This document shows, in pieces, positions 51,378 through 59,663 of a stretch of DNA of 64,000 bases. Made by a program: the position numbers and the translations under genes. How positions within the stretch are numbered: the first letter of the stretch is position 1; each line of letters starts with the position of its first letter. Source of the stretch: Solimonas thermocellulolyticum. Lineage in GTDB: Bacteria > Pseudomonadota > Gammaproteobacteria > Nevskiales > Nevskiaceae. The stretch lies in the NCBI RefSeq assembly GCF_040327995.1, contig NZ_JBEPIJ010000003.1, positions 62,001 to 126,000 on the forward strand, in the 5' to 3' direction. Below the pieces are notes generated by a model. That model saw only the letters and a program-made list of their open reading frames with translations. It searched no databases and had not been told where the DNA came from.

Positions 51378-52601
51378 ATGGTTCTCGAAATCGGCCTGGG
51401 GGTCGCGGTCTTCACCGGCGTCATCCTCGCGCTCGTCGTCGTCATCCAGTTCGCCAAGAGCCGGCTGGTGCCTGCCGGCAACGTCAAGCTCGTGATCAAC
51501 AACGAGCGCGAGCTCGAGGTGCCGGTTGGCGGCAAGCTATTGCAGACGCTCGCTGCCTGTGGCCTGTACGTGCCCTCGGCCTGCGGCGGCGGCGGCTCCT
51601 GCGCACAGTGTCGCGTCAAGGTCTTCGAGGGCGGCGGCAACATCTTGCCGACCGAGCTCAACCACATCAGCAAGCGCGAAGCGCGCGAGGGCGAGCGCCT
51701 GTCCTGCCAGGTCGCGGTCAAGCAGAACATGAAGATCGAGATTCCGGAGCATGTCTTCGGCGTCAAGAAGTGGCAGTGCACGGTGCGCTCCAACCGCAAC
51801 GTCGCGACCTTCATCAAAGAGCTGGTGCTGGAACTGCCGCCCGGCGAGCGCGTGAATTTCCGCGCCGGTGGTTACATCCAGATCGAATGTCCGCCGCACG
51901 AGGTGCACTACAAGGATTTCGACATCGAGCCACAGTTCCGCGAGGACTGGGACAAGTTCAACCTGTGGCAATACAGCTCCAAGGTCACCGAGCCGCTGGA
52001 GCGGGCCTACTCGATGGCGAACTACCCCGAGGAGCTCGGCATTATCATGCTCAACGTGCGCATCGCCAGCCCGCCGCCGAAGCTGCCGAACGTGCCGCCG
52101 GGCAAGATGTCGAGCTACATCTTCAGCCTGAAGCCCGGTGACAAGGTCACGATCTCGGGCCCGTTCGGCGAGTTCTTCGCGCGCGAAACCGACAAGGAAA
52201 TGGTGTTCGTCGGCGGTGGCGCGGGCATGGCGCCGATGCGCAGCCACATCCTCGACCAGTTCCGGCGCCTCAAGACCAAGCGCAAGGTTTCCTTCTGGTA
52301 CGGCGCGCGCTCCAAGCGCGAAATGTTCTACGTCGAGGACTTCGACCGCCTCGCCGCCGAGCATCCGAACTTCGAGTGGCACGTGGCATTGTCCGAGCCG
52401 CTGCCCGAGGACAACTGGACCGGCTACACCGGCTTCATCCACAACGTGCTGTACGAGAATTACCTCAAACACCACAAGGCGCCCGAGGACTGCGAGTACT
52501 ACCTGTGTGGCCCGCCGGTGATGAACGCCGCCGTGATCAAGATGCTGCTCGACCTCGGTGTCGAGCGTAAAGACATCATGCTCGATGATTTTGGGGGGTG
52601 A
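51378..52601 (+). CDS. nqrF: Na+-translocating NADH:quinone reductase subunit F
   Basis: A 407-residue NADH-oxidising subunit. One N-terminal membrane helix (4-27) anchors a ferredoxin domain with [2Fe-2S] ligands Cys69, Cys75, Cys78 (CGGGGSCAQC) and Cys110 (RLSCQ). The FAD domain has RAYSMANYPEE; the NADH domain has MVFVGGGAGMAPMRSHI and YYLCGPPVMNAAVIKML. The C-terminus DIMLDDFGG is the family's usual end. It is followed by a 180-bp gap that holds only a GGCGCG-AAGT-CGCGCC hairpin (52688-52703). Confidence 0.97.
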   Translation: MVLEIGLGVAVFTGVILALVVVIQFAKSRLVPAGNVKLVINNERELEVPVGGKLLQTLAACGLYVPSACGGGGSCAQCRVKVFEGGGNILPTELNHISKREAREGERLSCQVAVKQNMKIEIPEHVFGVKKWQCTVRSNRNVATFIKELVLELPPGERVNFRAGGYIQIECPPHEVHYKDFDIEPQFREDWDKFNLWQYSSKVTEPLERAYSMANYPEELGIIMLNVRIASPPPKLPNVPPGKMSSYIFSLKPGDKVTISGPFGEFFARETDKEMVFVGGGAGMAPMRSHILDQFRRLKTKRKVSFWYGARSKREMFYVEDFDRLAAEHPNFEWHVALSEPLPEDNWTGYTGFIHNVLYENYLKHHKAPEDCEYYLCGPPVMNAAVIKMLLDLGVERKDIMLDDFGG

Positions 52602-52687
52602 GCCGGCGCAAGCGACCAAAGAGCCGGTGGCGCTTTTTGCGCGGGCTCACGGCTCGCCAGGGATGGCGACCCAGGGGCTGGTTCGAC

Positions 52688-52703
52688 GGCGCGAAGTCGC
52701 GCC
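52688..52703. terminator. GC-rich hairpin between nqrF and nqrM
   Basis: GGCGCG-AAGT-CGCGCC forms a 6-bp all-GC stem with a 4-base loop (the arms can extend by one A-T pair). No T-run follows, so it may be an attenuator or RNA-stability element rather than a terminator. The rest of the 180-bp gap shows no credible gene. Confidence 0.3.
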
Positions 52704-52781
52704 ACGGATGGCCTTCGCCGAGCCCATCCTCAAGCCCATCGTCAAGTTGCACGTACCAGTGAGTCGCGCGACACTTGCGCC

Positions 52782-52970
52782 ATGATCACCACCTTCCTCG
52801 CCGTCTTCGTACTCTTTGGTCTGGCGCTCGCCGGGTTGGGTATCGGCTGGTTGGTGCGCGGTCGCGAGCTCAAGGGGACCTGCGCGAGTCAGGCCGTCTT
52901 CACCGGCGGCGTCTGCGAAGTCTGCGGAAAGACCCAAGCCTGCGGATCCGAGGAACCGCAGCGGCGTTGA
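52782..52970 (+). CDS. nqrM: Na+-NQR maturation protein NqrM
   Basis: A 62-residue protein with one N-terminal membrane helix (about 4-25) followed by a short domain with four cysteines: Cys34 (LKGTCAS), Cys45, Cys48 (VCEVC) and Cys54 (ACG). This matches NqrM (formerly DUF539), which is needed to deliver iron to the NqrD/NqrE cysteine site in Vibrio. In many genomes nqrM follows nqrF-apbE; here apbE is missing and nqrM follows nqrF after 180 bp. Its position and Cys pattern make the call firm despite the short length. Confidence 0.9.
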   Translation: MITTFLAVFVLFGLALAGLGIGWLVRGRELKGTCASQAVFTGGVCEVCGKTQACGSEEPQRR

Positions 52971-52989
52971 ACACGCATAGGGGAACGCG

Positions 52990-53400
52990 ATGCTGCACTC
53001 GATCACCGTCAAGGACTTCATGTCGGAGAGCCTGCTCACCTTCAAGCCCGACATGGACGTGATGACGGCGATCCACCAGCTCGCCGAAAAGGGCTATTCC
53101 GGCGCGCCGGTACTGGACGACCTCGGCAACATCATCGGCATCCTGTCCGAGCACGATTGCCTGAGGGTGGCGATCCACGCCAGTTATCACGGCGTGATGG
53201 GCGGCAAGGTCGCCGACTTCATGTCCAAGAACCCGGTAACGGTCGATGCCGAGCTATCGATCCTCGAACTCGCCAAGATGTTTCTCGACAAGCCGTACCG
53301 GCGTTATCCGGTGGTCGAGGACAACCGCCTGGTCGGTCTGATCTCGCGCACCGACGTGCTGCGCGCGATCGACTCGATCAACGACAGTTCCAACGCCTAG
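52990..53400 (+). CDS. Two-CBS-domain protein
   Basis: A 136-residue cytoplasmic protein made of two CBS motifs in tandem: VKDFMSESLLTFKPDMDV with GYSGAPVLDDLGNIIGILSE, and VADFMSKNPVTVDAELSI with RRYPVVEDNRLVGLISRTDVLRAI. Such modules bind adenosyl ligands (AMP, ATP, NADH) and often regulate other proteins. No catalytic domain is attached. It starts 19 bp after nqrM, which suggests co-transcription with the Nqr genes; whether it senses energy state for them is speculation. Confidence 0.88.
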   Translation: MLHSITVKDFMSESLLTFKPDMDVMTAIHQLAEKGYSGAPVLDDLGNIIGILSEHDCLRVAIHASYHGVMGGKVADFMSKNPVTVDAELSILELAKMFLDKPYRRYPVVEDNRLVGLISRTDVLRAIDSINDSSNA

Positions 53401-53561
53401 GCGCCGCGGCGGCGGACGTCGCTGGCGCCAGACACGGTTCAGAGCCCGAGGGGAACTGCACATCCCGTGCATTTCTTCGGGTGCGTCTTGCGGGCAATCG
53501 AGCGCGGCGGGCTGCTAGCATGAGCGCGAGAGCAGGCGTACGCCTGCGCCGATGAACCGAG

Positions 53562-54413
53562 ATGATCTTGCTCGACGCCCTGAAAAAGCTCGCCCGCAGC
53601 GGGCCGCGCGAGGCGCTCTACCAGCGCCTCGTGACCCCCGAGCTCGAAGCGCTGTTCGCGCGCATTCCCAAGCCGGTCGGCAGCTTCGGCTACGACCCCT
53701 GGGGCTACAACGAGGACAGCGCCAAGCTCGCGCTCGGCGCGATCAAGTGGCTCTACGACCACTACTTCCGCGTCACTGCGCACGGCCTCGAACACATCCC
53801 CGCGAACGGCCGCCTGCTGGTGATCGCGAACCACTCGGGTCAGTTGCCGATGGACGGCGTGTTGATCGGCGCGGCGCTGGCGACCAACCCGCACGGGCCG
53901 CGCGCGCCGCGGGCGATGATCGAACGCTTCTTTCCGACCGTGCCGTGGCTCGGCAACTGGCTCAACAGTATCGGCGCCGTCATCGGCGATCCGCACAACT
54001 GCGCCAAGATGCTGGAACGTGACGAGGTCATCATCGTCTTCCCCGAAGGCGTCCGCGGCTCGGGCAAGCCGTACCGAAAGCGCTATCAGTTGCAGCGCTT
54101 CGGCAACGGCTTCATGCATCTGGCGCTACAGCACCAGGCGCCGATCGTGCCGGTGGGCGTGGTCGGTTGCGAGGAGACCATGCCCTCGGTCGGCAGCATC
54201 ACGCCGCTGGCCAAGCTGCTCGGCCTTCCGTACGTGCCGATCGCGCCGCCGCTGCCGCTGCCGGCCCGCGTCTACCTGAACTTCGGCGAGCCGATGCGCT
54301 TCGAGGGCAGCCCCGACAGCGAGGCGGAGGTGACCGGCTACGTCGAGCAGGTCAAATCCCGTATCGAGGAGCTGATCGCGCGCGGCCTCGCCGAGCGCAC
54401 CCGCGTGTTTTGA
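53562..54413 (+). CDS. Lysophospholipid acyltransferase-family protein (PlsC-like)
   Basis: A 283-residue acyltransferase of the AGPAT/PlsC superfamily. The catalytic motif appears as NHSGQLPMDG, i.e. His91 and Asp98 with six residues between instead of the usual four, a variant I associate with this subgroup. The glycerol-phosphate site is FPEGVRGSGKPYRKR (near residue 168). QHQAPIVPVGVVGCEETMPS lies in the C-terminal half. The acceptor is unknown. It stands 7 bp upstream of an SDR gene, and this pairing suggests a joint role in lipid metabolism. Confidence 0.85.
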   Translation: MILLDALKKLARSGPREALYQRLVTPELEALFARIPKPVGSFGYDPWGYNEDSAKLALGAIKWLYDHYFRVTAHGLEHIPANGRLLVIANHSGQLPMDGVLIGAALATNPHGPRAPRAMIERFFPTVPWLGNWLNSIGAVIGDPHNCAKMLERDEVIIVFPEGVRGSGKPYRKRYQLQRFGNGFMHLALQHQAPIVPVGVVGCEETMPSVGSITPLAKLLGLPYVPIAPPLPLPARVYLNFGEPMRFEGSPDSEAEVTGYVEQVKSRIEELIARGLAERTRVF

Positions 54414-54420
54414 TCGTCCA

Positions 54421-55383
54421 ATGCCCAAGACCGCCGCCCTACCGAAGAAGACCGTCCTCGTCACCGGTGCCGCCGGATCGCTGGCGCGGCGCGTCATTGC
54501 GCGCCTGCTCGGGCGCTATGACGTCGTCGCGGTCGATTTCCGCCGCCGGGTCGAGACCGATGCCGGCGTGCCTTCGTACATGGTCGATACCTGGAAACGT
54601 GGCTTCGAGGACATCTTCCGCGCGCACAAGATCGACGCGGTGATCCACATCGGCCGCATGTTCGCGCACGAGTCGGATCGCGACCGCCGTTACAACGCCA
54701 ACGTGCTCGGCACCAAGAAGCTGCTCGAGCTGTGTCGCAAGTACGGCGTCGGCCAGGTCATCATCCATTCGACCTATTTCGTCTACGGCGCCTCGGCCTA
54801 CAACCCGGCGCTGCTCGACGAGGACGCGCCGCTCAAGGCCAGCGAAGTCACCCAGGATCTGGTCGACTCGGTCGAGCTGGAGAGCCTCGCGCAGATCTAT
54901 TTGTGGAAGTATCCGGAACTGCACATCACCATCCTGCGCCCGTGCAACGTGCTCGGCCCCGGCGTGCAGAACTCCATGTCACTGCTGCTGTCGCGTCCGC
55001 TGGCGCCGGTTCTGGTCGGCTTTTCGCCGCTGATGCAGTTCATCCACGTCGACGACATGGCCGACGCGATGGTGCTGGCTTTCGAGCAAAACCGTCCGGG
55101 CATCTACAACGTCGCGCCCGACGACTGGGTTGCCTACCAGGTGGCCGTCGAGCAATGCGGCTGCCGCAAGCTGCCGGTGCCCGGCATTCCGCCGGCGCTG
55201 CCGAAGCTGGTCAGCAGCCTGCTCAACTGGAACGCCTTCTTTCCGCCGTACCTGATCAACTACTTCAAGTATCCGGTGATTCTCGACGCCAGCCTGTTCG
55301 CAAAGACCTTTGGCTTCAGGCCGCGGCGCAATCTCAACGACATCTTCAGCACCTACCGCAAGGCCAAGCTACTGCGCGTCTGA
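54421..55383 (+). CDS. NAD-dependent epimerase/dehydratase-family protein without YxxxK
   Basis: A 320-residue extended SDR-type protein. The N-terminal nucleotide motif is TGAAGSLARRV (residues 15-25, with Ala instead of the last Gly). The catalytic-strand region reads IIHSTYFVYGASAYNP, but the expected YxxxK further on is absent: the corresponding helix has DLVDSVELESLAQIY. RPCNVLGPGVQNS and FIHVDDMADAMVLAF are conserved family sites. It may therefore be a nucleotide-binding but non-classical enzyme. It is coupled to the upstream acyltransferase (7-bp gap). The substrate is unknown. Confidence 0.8.
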   Translation: MPKTAALPKKTVLVTGAAGSLARRVIARLLGRYDVVAVDFRRRVETDAGVPSYMVDTWKRGFEDIFRAHKIDAVIHIGRMFAHESDRDRRYNANVLGTKKLLELCRKYGVGQVIIHSTYFVYGASAYNPALLDEDAPLKASEVTQDLVDSVELESLAQIYLWKYPELHITILRPCNVLGPGVQNSMSLLLSRPLAPVLVGFSPLMQFIHVDDMADAMVLAFEQNRPGIYNVAPDDWVAYQVAVEQCGCRKLPVPGIPPALPKLVSSLLNWNAFFPPYLINYFKYPVILDASLFAKTFGFRPRRNLNDIFSTYRKAKLLRV

Positions 55384-55509
55384 ACCCCGCGCCGGCGGCG
55401 TTCGGTCGGCGTCTGGCCCATAGTCACTGGCGACCGCACCGCACCCGATCGGGCGTGCAGTGCGTAAGATGCGCACTCCACATCCACGACGACATCGAGG
55501 GACGACGAG

Positions 55510-56013
55510 ATGGGCAAAGGCAAGCAGAAGACCGCCGCCAGGGCGACCAAGATCGACATCGGCATCCCCAAGGATGCGCGCGGCGAGATCGCCGAAGGAC
55601 TGTGCCGCCTGCTCGCGGACGAGTACACGCTGTACCTGAAAACCCACAACTTCCACTGGAACGTCACCGGCCCGATGTTCAACACGCTGCACCTGATGTT
55701 CGAGCAGCAGTACACCGAGGCGGCCGCAGCGGTGGACCAGGTGGCCGAGCGCATCCGCGCGCTGGGCTTTCCGGCGCCGGGCACCTACAAGGCTTACGCC
55801 AGCCTGTCGTCGATCAAGGAGACCGAAGGCGTGCCCGACTGGCGCGAGATGGTCGCGCAGCTCGTCGAAGGGCACGAGACCTGCGTGCGCACCGCACGCA
55901 AGGTGTTCCCGGTGGTCGACGCCGCGAACGACGAGCCCACCGCCGACCTGCTGACGCAGCGCATGCAGGTGCACGAGAAGACCGCGTGGATGCTGCGCAG
56001 CCTGCTGGAGTAA
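55510..56013 (+). CDS. dps: Dps-family DNA-protecting ferritin-like protein
   Basis: A 167-residue protein of the Dps family, dodecameric mini-ferritins that oxidise and store iron using H2O2 and often bind DNA. Intersubunit ferroxidase ligands can be placed: His in NFHWNVTGP, His of NTLHLMFE, Glu at the end of LMFE (Asp in E. coli), then VDQVAE (Asp and Glu). The N-terminal tail is lysine-rich (GKGKQKTAARATK), fitting DNA binding. A GAGGGA site precedes the ATG. In the family dps is activated by OxyR; oxyR is present at 1.5 kb. A hairpin (GGCGCG/CGCGCC, 56017-56030) follows the stop. Confidence 0.94.
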   Translation: MGKGKQKTAARATKIDIGIPKDARGEIAEGLCRLLADEYTLYLKTHNFHWNVTGPMFNTLHLMFEQQYTEAAAAVDQVAERIRALGFPAPGTYKAYASLSSIKETEGVPDWREMVAQLVEGHETCVRTARKVFPVVDAANDEPTADLLTQRMQVHEKTAWMLRSLLE

Positions 56014-56016
56014 GCG

Positions 56017-56030
56017 GGCGCGACCGCGCC
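56017..56030. terminator. Short GC hairpin after dps
   Basis: GGCGCG-AC-CGCGCC, directly after the dps stop (56013), can form a 5-bp stem with a 4-base loop (GACC). No T-run follows. It might end dps transcripts before the ABC ATPase gene that starts at 56048. Confidence 0.25.
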
Positions 56031-56047
56031 GGGTTCCGGTGCCCTGA

Positions 56048-57061
56048 TTGAACGCCAAGACCGAACCGCTGCTCGCCGTCCGCCAGCTCGCCGTGCGCCA
56101 TCGCGTGCGGCGCTGGCTGCCGTTTGCGCCGATGCGCTGGCTGCGCGCGGTCGATGGCGTCAATCTCAACCTGCGTGCCGGCGAAACGCTCGCCCTGGTC
56201 GGCGAATCCGGCTCGGGAAAATCGACGCTCGCACGCGCATTGATCGGCCTGCAGGCGGTCGCCGCCGGCTCGATCCGTTACGACGGACGCGAGCTCGTCG
56301 GCCTCGACCGCAAGGCCTGGCCGGCGCTGCGCCGCGAGATCCAGATGGTGTTCCAGGATCCGCAGAGCAGCCTCAACCCGCGCATGCGCGTGCGCGACAT
56401 CCTCGCCGAACCGCTGCAGGCGCTGCAGCCGCAGCTCGACGCAAGCGCGCGCAGCCAGCGCGTCGAGCGCATGCTCGCGCGCGTCGGCTTGCCGGCCGAG
56501 CTGCTCGACCAGCGTGCAAAGAAGCTGTCCGGCGGCCAGTGCCAGCGCGTCGCCATTGCGCGCGCGCTGATCTGCGAGCCGCGCCTGCTGATCTGCGACG
56601 AGGCAGTCGCTGCGCTCGACGTCAACGCCCAACTCGAAGTGCTGGAGCTGCTGCGCTCGGTGCAGGCCGAGACCGGTCTGGCGATCCTGTTCATCACGCA
56701 TGATCTCGGCATCGTCCGCCGCTTCAGCGATCGTGTGGTGGTGATGTACTTCGGTCGGGTGATGGAGCAGGCGCGCACCGCCGTGCTGTTCGAAACGCCG
56801 CGTCATCCGTACACCAAGGCCTTGATGGCGTCGGTGCCGGGCGCCGATCCGGCGCAGCGCGCCGCGTTGCTGCGCGACGGCCCGGCGCCGGACGTGACGG
56901 TGCCGGCCAGCGGCTGCCTGTTCACCTCGCGTTGTCCGATGGCGGACGCCGAATGCCTGCGGCGCGTGCCGTATACGCGCAGTCTGCGCGACGGCGCGGC
57001 GGTCGCCTGCCATTACATCGCCGACGACTGGGTGCGGGGGCGCGGCTTCGGCGACGCCTGA
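56048..57061 (+). CDS. Peptide-type ABC transporter ATP-binding protein (DppF/OppF-like), solitary
   Basis: A 337-residue ATPase of the oligopeptide/dipeptide importer class. Walker A GESGSGKST (52-60), Q-loop MVFQDPQSSLNPRMRV, signature LSGGQCQRVAIARAL, Walker B LLICDEAVAALD, then the oligo_HPY C-terminal extension with SGCLFTSRCPMADAECLR, whose cysteines bind an iron-sulfur cluster in related proteins. The start is a TTG (56048) because no ATG/GTG precedes the conserved region. No second ATPase, permease or binding-protein gene is nearby, which is unusual for this two-ATPase system; partners must lie elsewhere. Confidence 0.88.
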   Translation: MNAKTEPLLAVRQLAVRHRVRRWLPFAPMRWLRAVDGVNLNLRAGETLALVGESGSGKSTLARALIGLQAVAAGSIRYDGRELVGLDRKAWPALRREIQMVFQDPQSSLNPRMRVRDILAEPLQALQPQLDASARSQRVERMLARVGLPAELLDQRAKKLSGGQCQRVAIARALICEPRLLICDEAVAALDVNAQLEVLELLRSVQAETGLAILFITHDLGIVRRFSDRVVVMYFGRVMEQARTAVLFETPRHPYTKALMASVPGADPAQRAALLRDGPAPDVTVPASGCLFTSRCPMADAECLRRVPYTRSLRDGAAVACHYIADDWVRGRGFGDA

Positions 57062-57085
57062 GCGGCATTGCCGGCCACGCCGAAC

Positions 57086-57107
57086 GCCCGGCCATGGATG
57101 GCCGGGC
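57086..57107. terminator. 22-bp near-perfect palindrome between convergent genes
   Basis: Arms GCCCGGCCAT (57086-57095) and ATGGCCGGGC (57098-57107) are perfectly complementary around a GG centre. The gap separates the convergent ABC ATPase (stop 57061) and M48 protease (stop 57157). It could be a bidirectional terminator hairpin (stem of nine, loop of four), although no T-runs flank it. GGCCATGGACGGC at about 57134-57146 is an imperfect second copy of its core. Confidence 0.5.
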
Positions 57108-57156
57108 AGGAGGCTTCAATCGATCGGCCGGTCGGCCATGGACGGCGGGAGCCCGT

Positions 57157-57933
57157 TCAGGCCGCGCAGTTCGGGCGCTTGCCGGCGGCGCGCGCCTGTT
57201 CGTAGAGCGGACGCACCCGGGGTAGGTTGTCGTTCAAATCGCGGATGCGGGTGTCCGGCGACGGATGCGTGGACAGCATCTGCGGCGGCGCGCCGCCGGC
57301 GCCCTTGGCCATGTTGATCCACAACTGCGACGCCTGCGCCGGATCGAAACCGGCACGCGCCATCAATTGCTGGCCGAGGATGTCGGATTCGGTTTCGTCG
57401 GCGCGCGAGTTCGGCAGCACCAGCAGCAGGTTGGCGCCCATGCCGATCATCTCCGGCGACAGGCCGGTGGCGCCGGCGAGCACCGCGACGCCGAGCTGCG
57501 CCGCCATCTGGTTGGAGACGCGCGCCGCCGAGTGGCCGGCGAGCACGTGAGCGACCTCGTGGCCGATCACCGCGGCGAGCTGGTGCTGGTTCTCCGCGAC
57601 CTTGAGCAGCCCGGTGTAGACGCCGATCTTGCCGCCGGGCAGCGCAAAGGCATTGACCTCCTTGGATTCGAACACCTGAATTTCCCAGTCGCCGCCGACC
57701 TCGCGCGTGATCGCGCGCGCGACGCACTGCACGTAGTCGTTGACCTTGACGTTCTTGGTCGGCGGCGTCTTCTGCTTGAGTTCCTGGAAGGCCGCCGCGC
57801 CCATCTGCGCCATCTCGGCGTCGGAGACCAGGCGTAATTGCCGACGCCCGGTCGGTGAGGTCGCGCAGGCGACGATCAACGCGGCGACGACCGAGGAGAT
57901 CAGTAGCGGGCGCAACGAGCGGATACGGGGCAC
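57157..57933 (-). CDS. M48-family metalloprotease, predicted lipoprotein (LoiP/BepA-like)
   Basis: A 258-residue cell-envelope protease. The N-terminal hydrophobic segment ends in LIVAC, a lipobox with Cys23, predicting a lipoprotein. The zinc motif is HEVAH (His125, Glu126, His129), and the third ligand is in ADETESDILG (around Glu182). FALPGGKIGVYTGLL is the usual M48C beta hairpin. I start at GTG 57933 because GGAGA lies at proper spacing upstream; ATG 57966 (11 residues longer) is the alternative. Relatives degrade misassembled outer-membrane proteins; specific targets are unknown. Confidence 0.9.
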   Translation of the reverse strand: MPRIRSLRPLLISSVVAALIVACATSPTGRRQLRLVSDAEMAQMGAAAFQELKQKTPPTKNVKVNDYVQCVARAITREVGGDWEIQVFESKEVNAFALPGGKIGVYTGLLKVAENQHQLAAVIGHEVAHVLAGHSAARVSNQMAAQLGVAVLAGATGLSPEMIGMGANLLLVLPNSRADETESDILGQQLMARAGFDPAQASQLWINMAKGAGGAPPQMLSTHPSPDTRIRDLNDNLPRVRPLYEQARAAGKRPNCAA

Positions 57934-58056
57934 GGGGCGTCTCCAGGGGGGGCAGGCAGCGCGCATGATAGGTCATGCCTTGCTGAACTTTCGCTTGCCA
58001 CCGGTGGCGGCGACCGTCGATCATCGCGCCCGTAGGGCAAGGGGAAGTGCAGCGAC

Positions 58057-59565
58057 ATGGACAGGCGCATTCTGGTTGGCAAGGGCGACACGCCGCAGTT
58101 CATCCTCGGCCGCTACGCGAACCGCCACGGCCTCGTCGCCGGGGCCACCGGGACCGGCAAGACAGTGACACTGCAGGTACTCGCCGAGGGTTTCTCCGAA
58201 CTCGGCGTGCCGGTGTTCGCCGCCGACATCAAGGGCGATCTGTCGGGCATCGCCGTCGCCGGCGAGGCCAAGCCCAAGCTCGCCGAGCGCGCCCGGCAGG
58301 TCGGTGTCGAAGCTTATGCGCCGGCGGCATCGCCGACGGTGTTCTGGGACGTGTTCGGCGAGCTGGGCCATCCGCTGCGCGCGACGGTCTCCGACCTGGG
58401 CCCGCTGCTGCTGTCGCGCCTGCTGGATCTTTCCGAGGTCCAGGCCAGCGTACTCCATCTCGTGTTCAAGTACGCCGACGATCACGGCCTGTTGCTGCTC
58501 GACCTCAAGGATCTGCGCGCGACCCTGCAGTTCGTCGCCGACAACGCGCGCGAACTGGGCGCCGACTATGGCCTGGTCGGCAAGGCCTCGGTCGGCGCGA
58601 TCCAGCGCGCGCTGCTGCAGCTCGAATCGGGTGGCGCCGAAGCCTTCTTTGGCGAACCGGCGCTGGATCTGAACGATCTCTTGCGCACGGACCTGACCGG
58701 CCGCGGCATCGTCAATGTGCTCGCGGCAGAAAAGCTGTTCCACAAGCCCAAGCTGTACGCGACCTGCCTTTTGTGGCTGCTGTCGGAGCTGTTCGAGAAC
58801 CTGCCGGAACGCGGCGACGCCGAGCTGCCGCGCCTGGTGTTCTTCTTCGATGAGGCGCATCTGCTGTTCAAGGACGCGCCCAAGGTTTTGGTCGACAAGG
58901 TCGAGCAGGTCGTGCGCCTGATCCGCTCCAAGGGCGTGGGCATCTACTTCGTCACCCAGAACCCGCTGGATCTGCCGGACGCGGTGCTCGGCCAGCTCGG
59001 CAACCGCGTGCAGCATGCGCTGCGCGCATTCACGCCGCGCGACCACAAGGCGGTGCGAGCGGCGGCCGAGACTTTCCGCGCCAATCCGGCGCTCGACGTG
59101 GCCACGGCGATCACCGAGCTGGGCGTCGGCGAGGCCCTGGTGTCGACGCTGCAGGACCAGGGCGTGCCCGGCATCGTCGAGCGCACCCTGATCCGGCCGC
59201 CGCGTTCGCGCATCGGACCGGCAACGATGGAGGAGCGGCGCGCGGTGATCCAGCGCAGCCCGGTCGGCGGCCGCTACGAGCAGGCCGTGGATCGCGAATC
59301 GGCCTACGAGAGGCTCGCCCGGCGTGCGCAGGCGGAGTCGGCCGCGGCGCCGGCGGCGGCCGGCGACACCGGCTGGTGGGATCGCGGCAGTGCCGGCGCC
59401 GAGCCCTCAAGCACGCCCAGCGCGCGCCCGGCGGCGCGTCGGCGCAGCGACACGGCGGTGGAAGCGGCGATCAAGAGCGCGACCCGCAGCGCCGCCTCGT
59501 CCATCGGCCGTGAGCTCGGCCGCCAGTTGCTGCGCGGCGTGCTCGGCTCGCTGCGCCGGCGCTGA
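58057..59565 (+). CDS. HerA-like ATPase of the DUF853/YjgR family
   Basis: A 502-residue P-loop NTPase related to HerA/FtsK hexameric DNA translocases. Walker A is GATGTGKT (29-36), followed by VFAADIKGDLSGIA, and Walker B is LVFFFDEAHLLF near residue 264; VTQNPLDLPDAVLGQLGNR is the sensor region with the typical TQNP. E. coli YjgR is the named member; its biological role is not known. The C-terminal ~100 residues are Ala/Arg/Ser-rich and variable, ending with a short conserved helix (GRELGRQLLRGVLGSLRRR). It is divergent from the M48 gene. Confidence 0.9.
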   Translation: MDRRILVGKGDTPQFILGRYANRHGLVAGATGTGKTVTLQVLAEGFSELGVPVFAADIKGDLSGIAVAGEAKPKLAERARQVGVEAYAPAASPTVFWDVFGELGHPLRATVSDLGPLLLSRLLDLSEVQASVLHLVFKYADDHGLLLLDLKDLRATLQFVADNARELGADYGLVGKASVGAIQRALLQLESGGAEAFFGEPALDLNDLLRTDLTGRGIVNVLAAEKLFHKPKLYATCLLWLLSELFENLPERGDAELPRLVFFFDEAHLLFKDAPKVLVDKVEQVVRLIRSKGVGIYFVTQNPLDLPDAVLGQLGNRVQHALRAFTPRDHKAVRAAAETFRANPALDVATAITELGVGEALVSTLQDQGVPGIVERTLIRPPRSRIGPATMEERRAVIQRSPVGGRYEQAVDRESAYERLARRAQAESAAAPAAAGDTGWWDRGSAGAEPSSTPSARPAARRRSDTAVEAAIKSATRSAASSIGRELGRQLLRGVLGSLRRR

Positions 59566-59663
59566 AATCCGGCGCGTTCAGCGGGCGCGCGTATACTGCG
59601 CGCCCCTCATGCTGGCCCGCGCCGACGCATGCTGCCTTCCGACCCGAGCTTTCGTTGCCCGCC

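Noticed and set aside
52558..52785. 75-codon frame between nqrF and nqrM
   Set aside because: Begins inside nqrF in another frame, lacks a ribosome site and any family feature, and would end inside nqrM. The gap is better described as non-coding with a hairpin.
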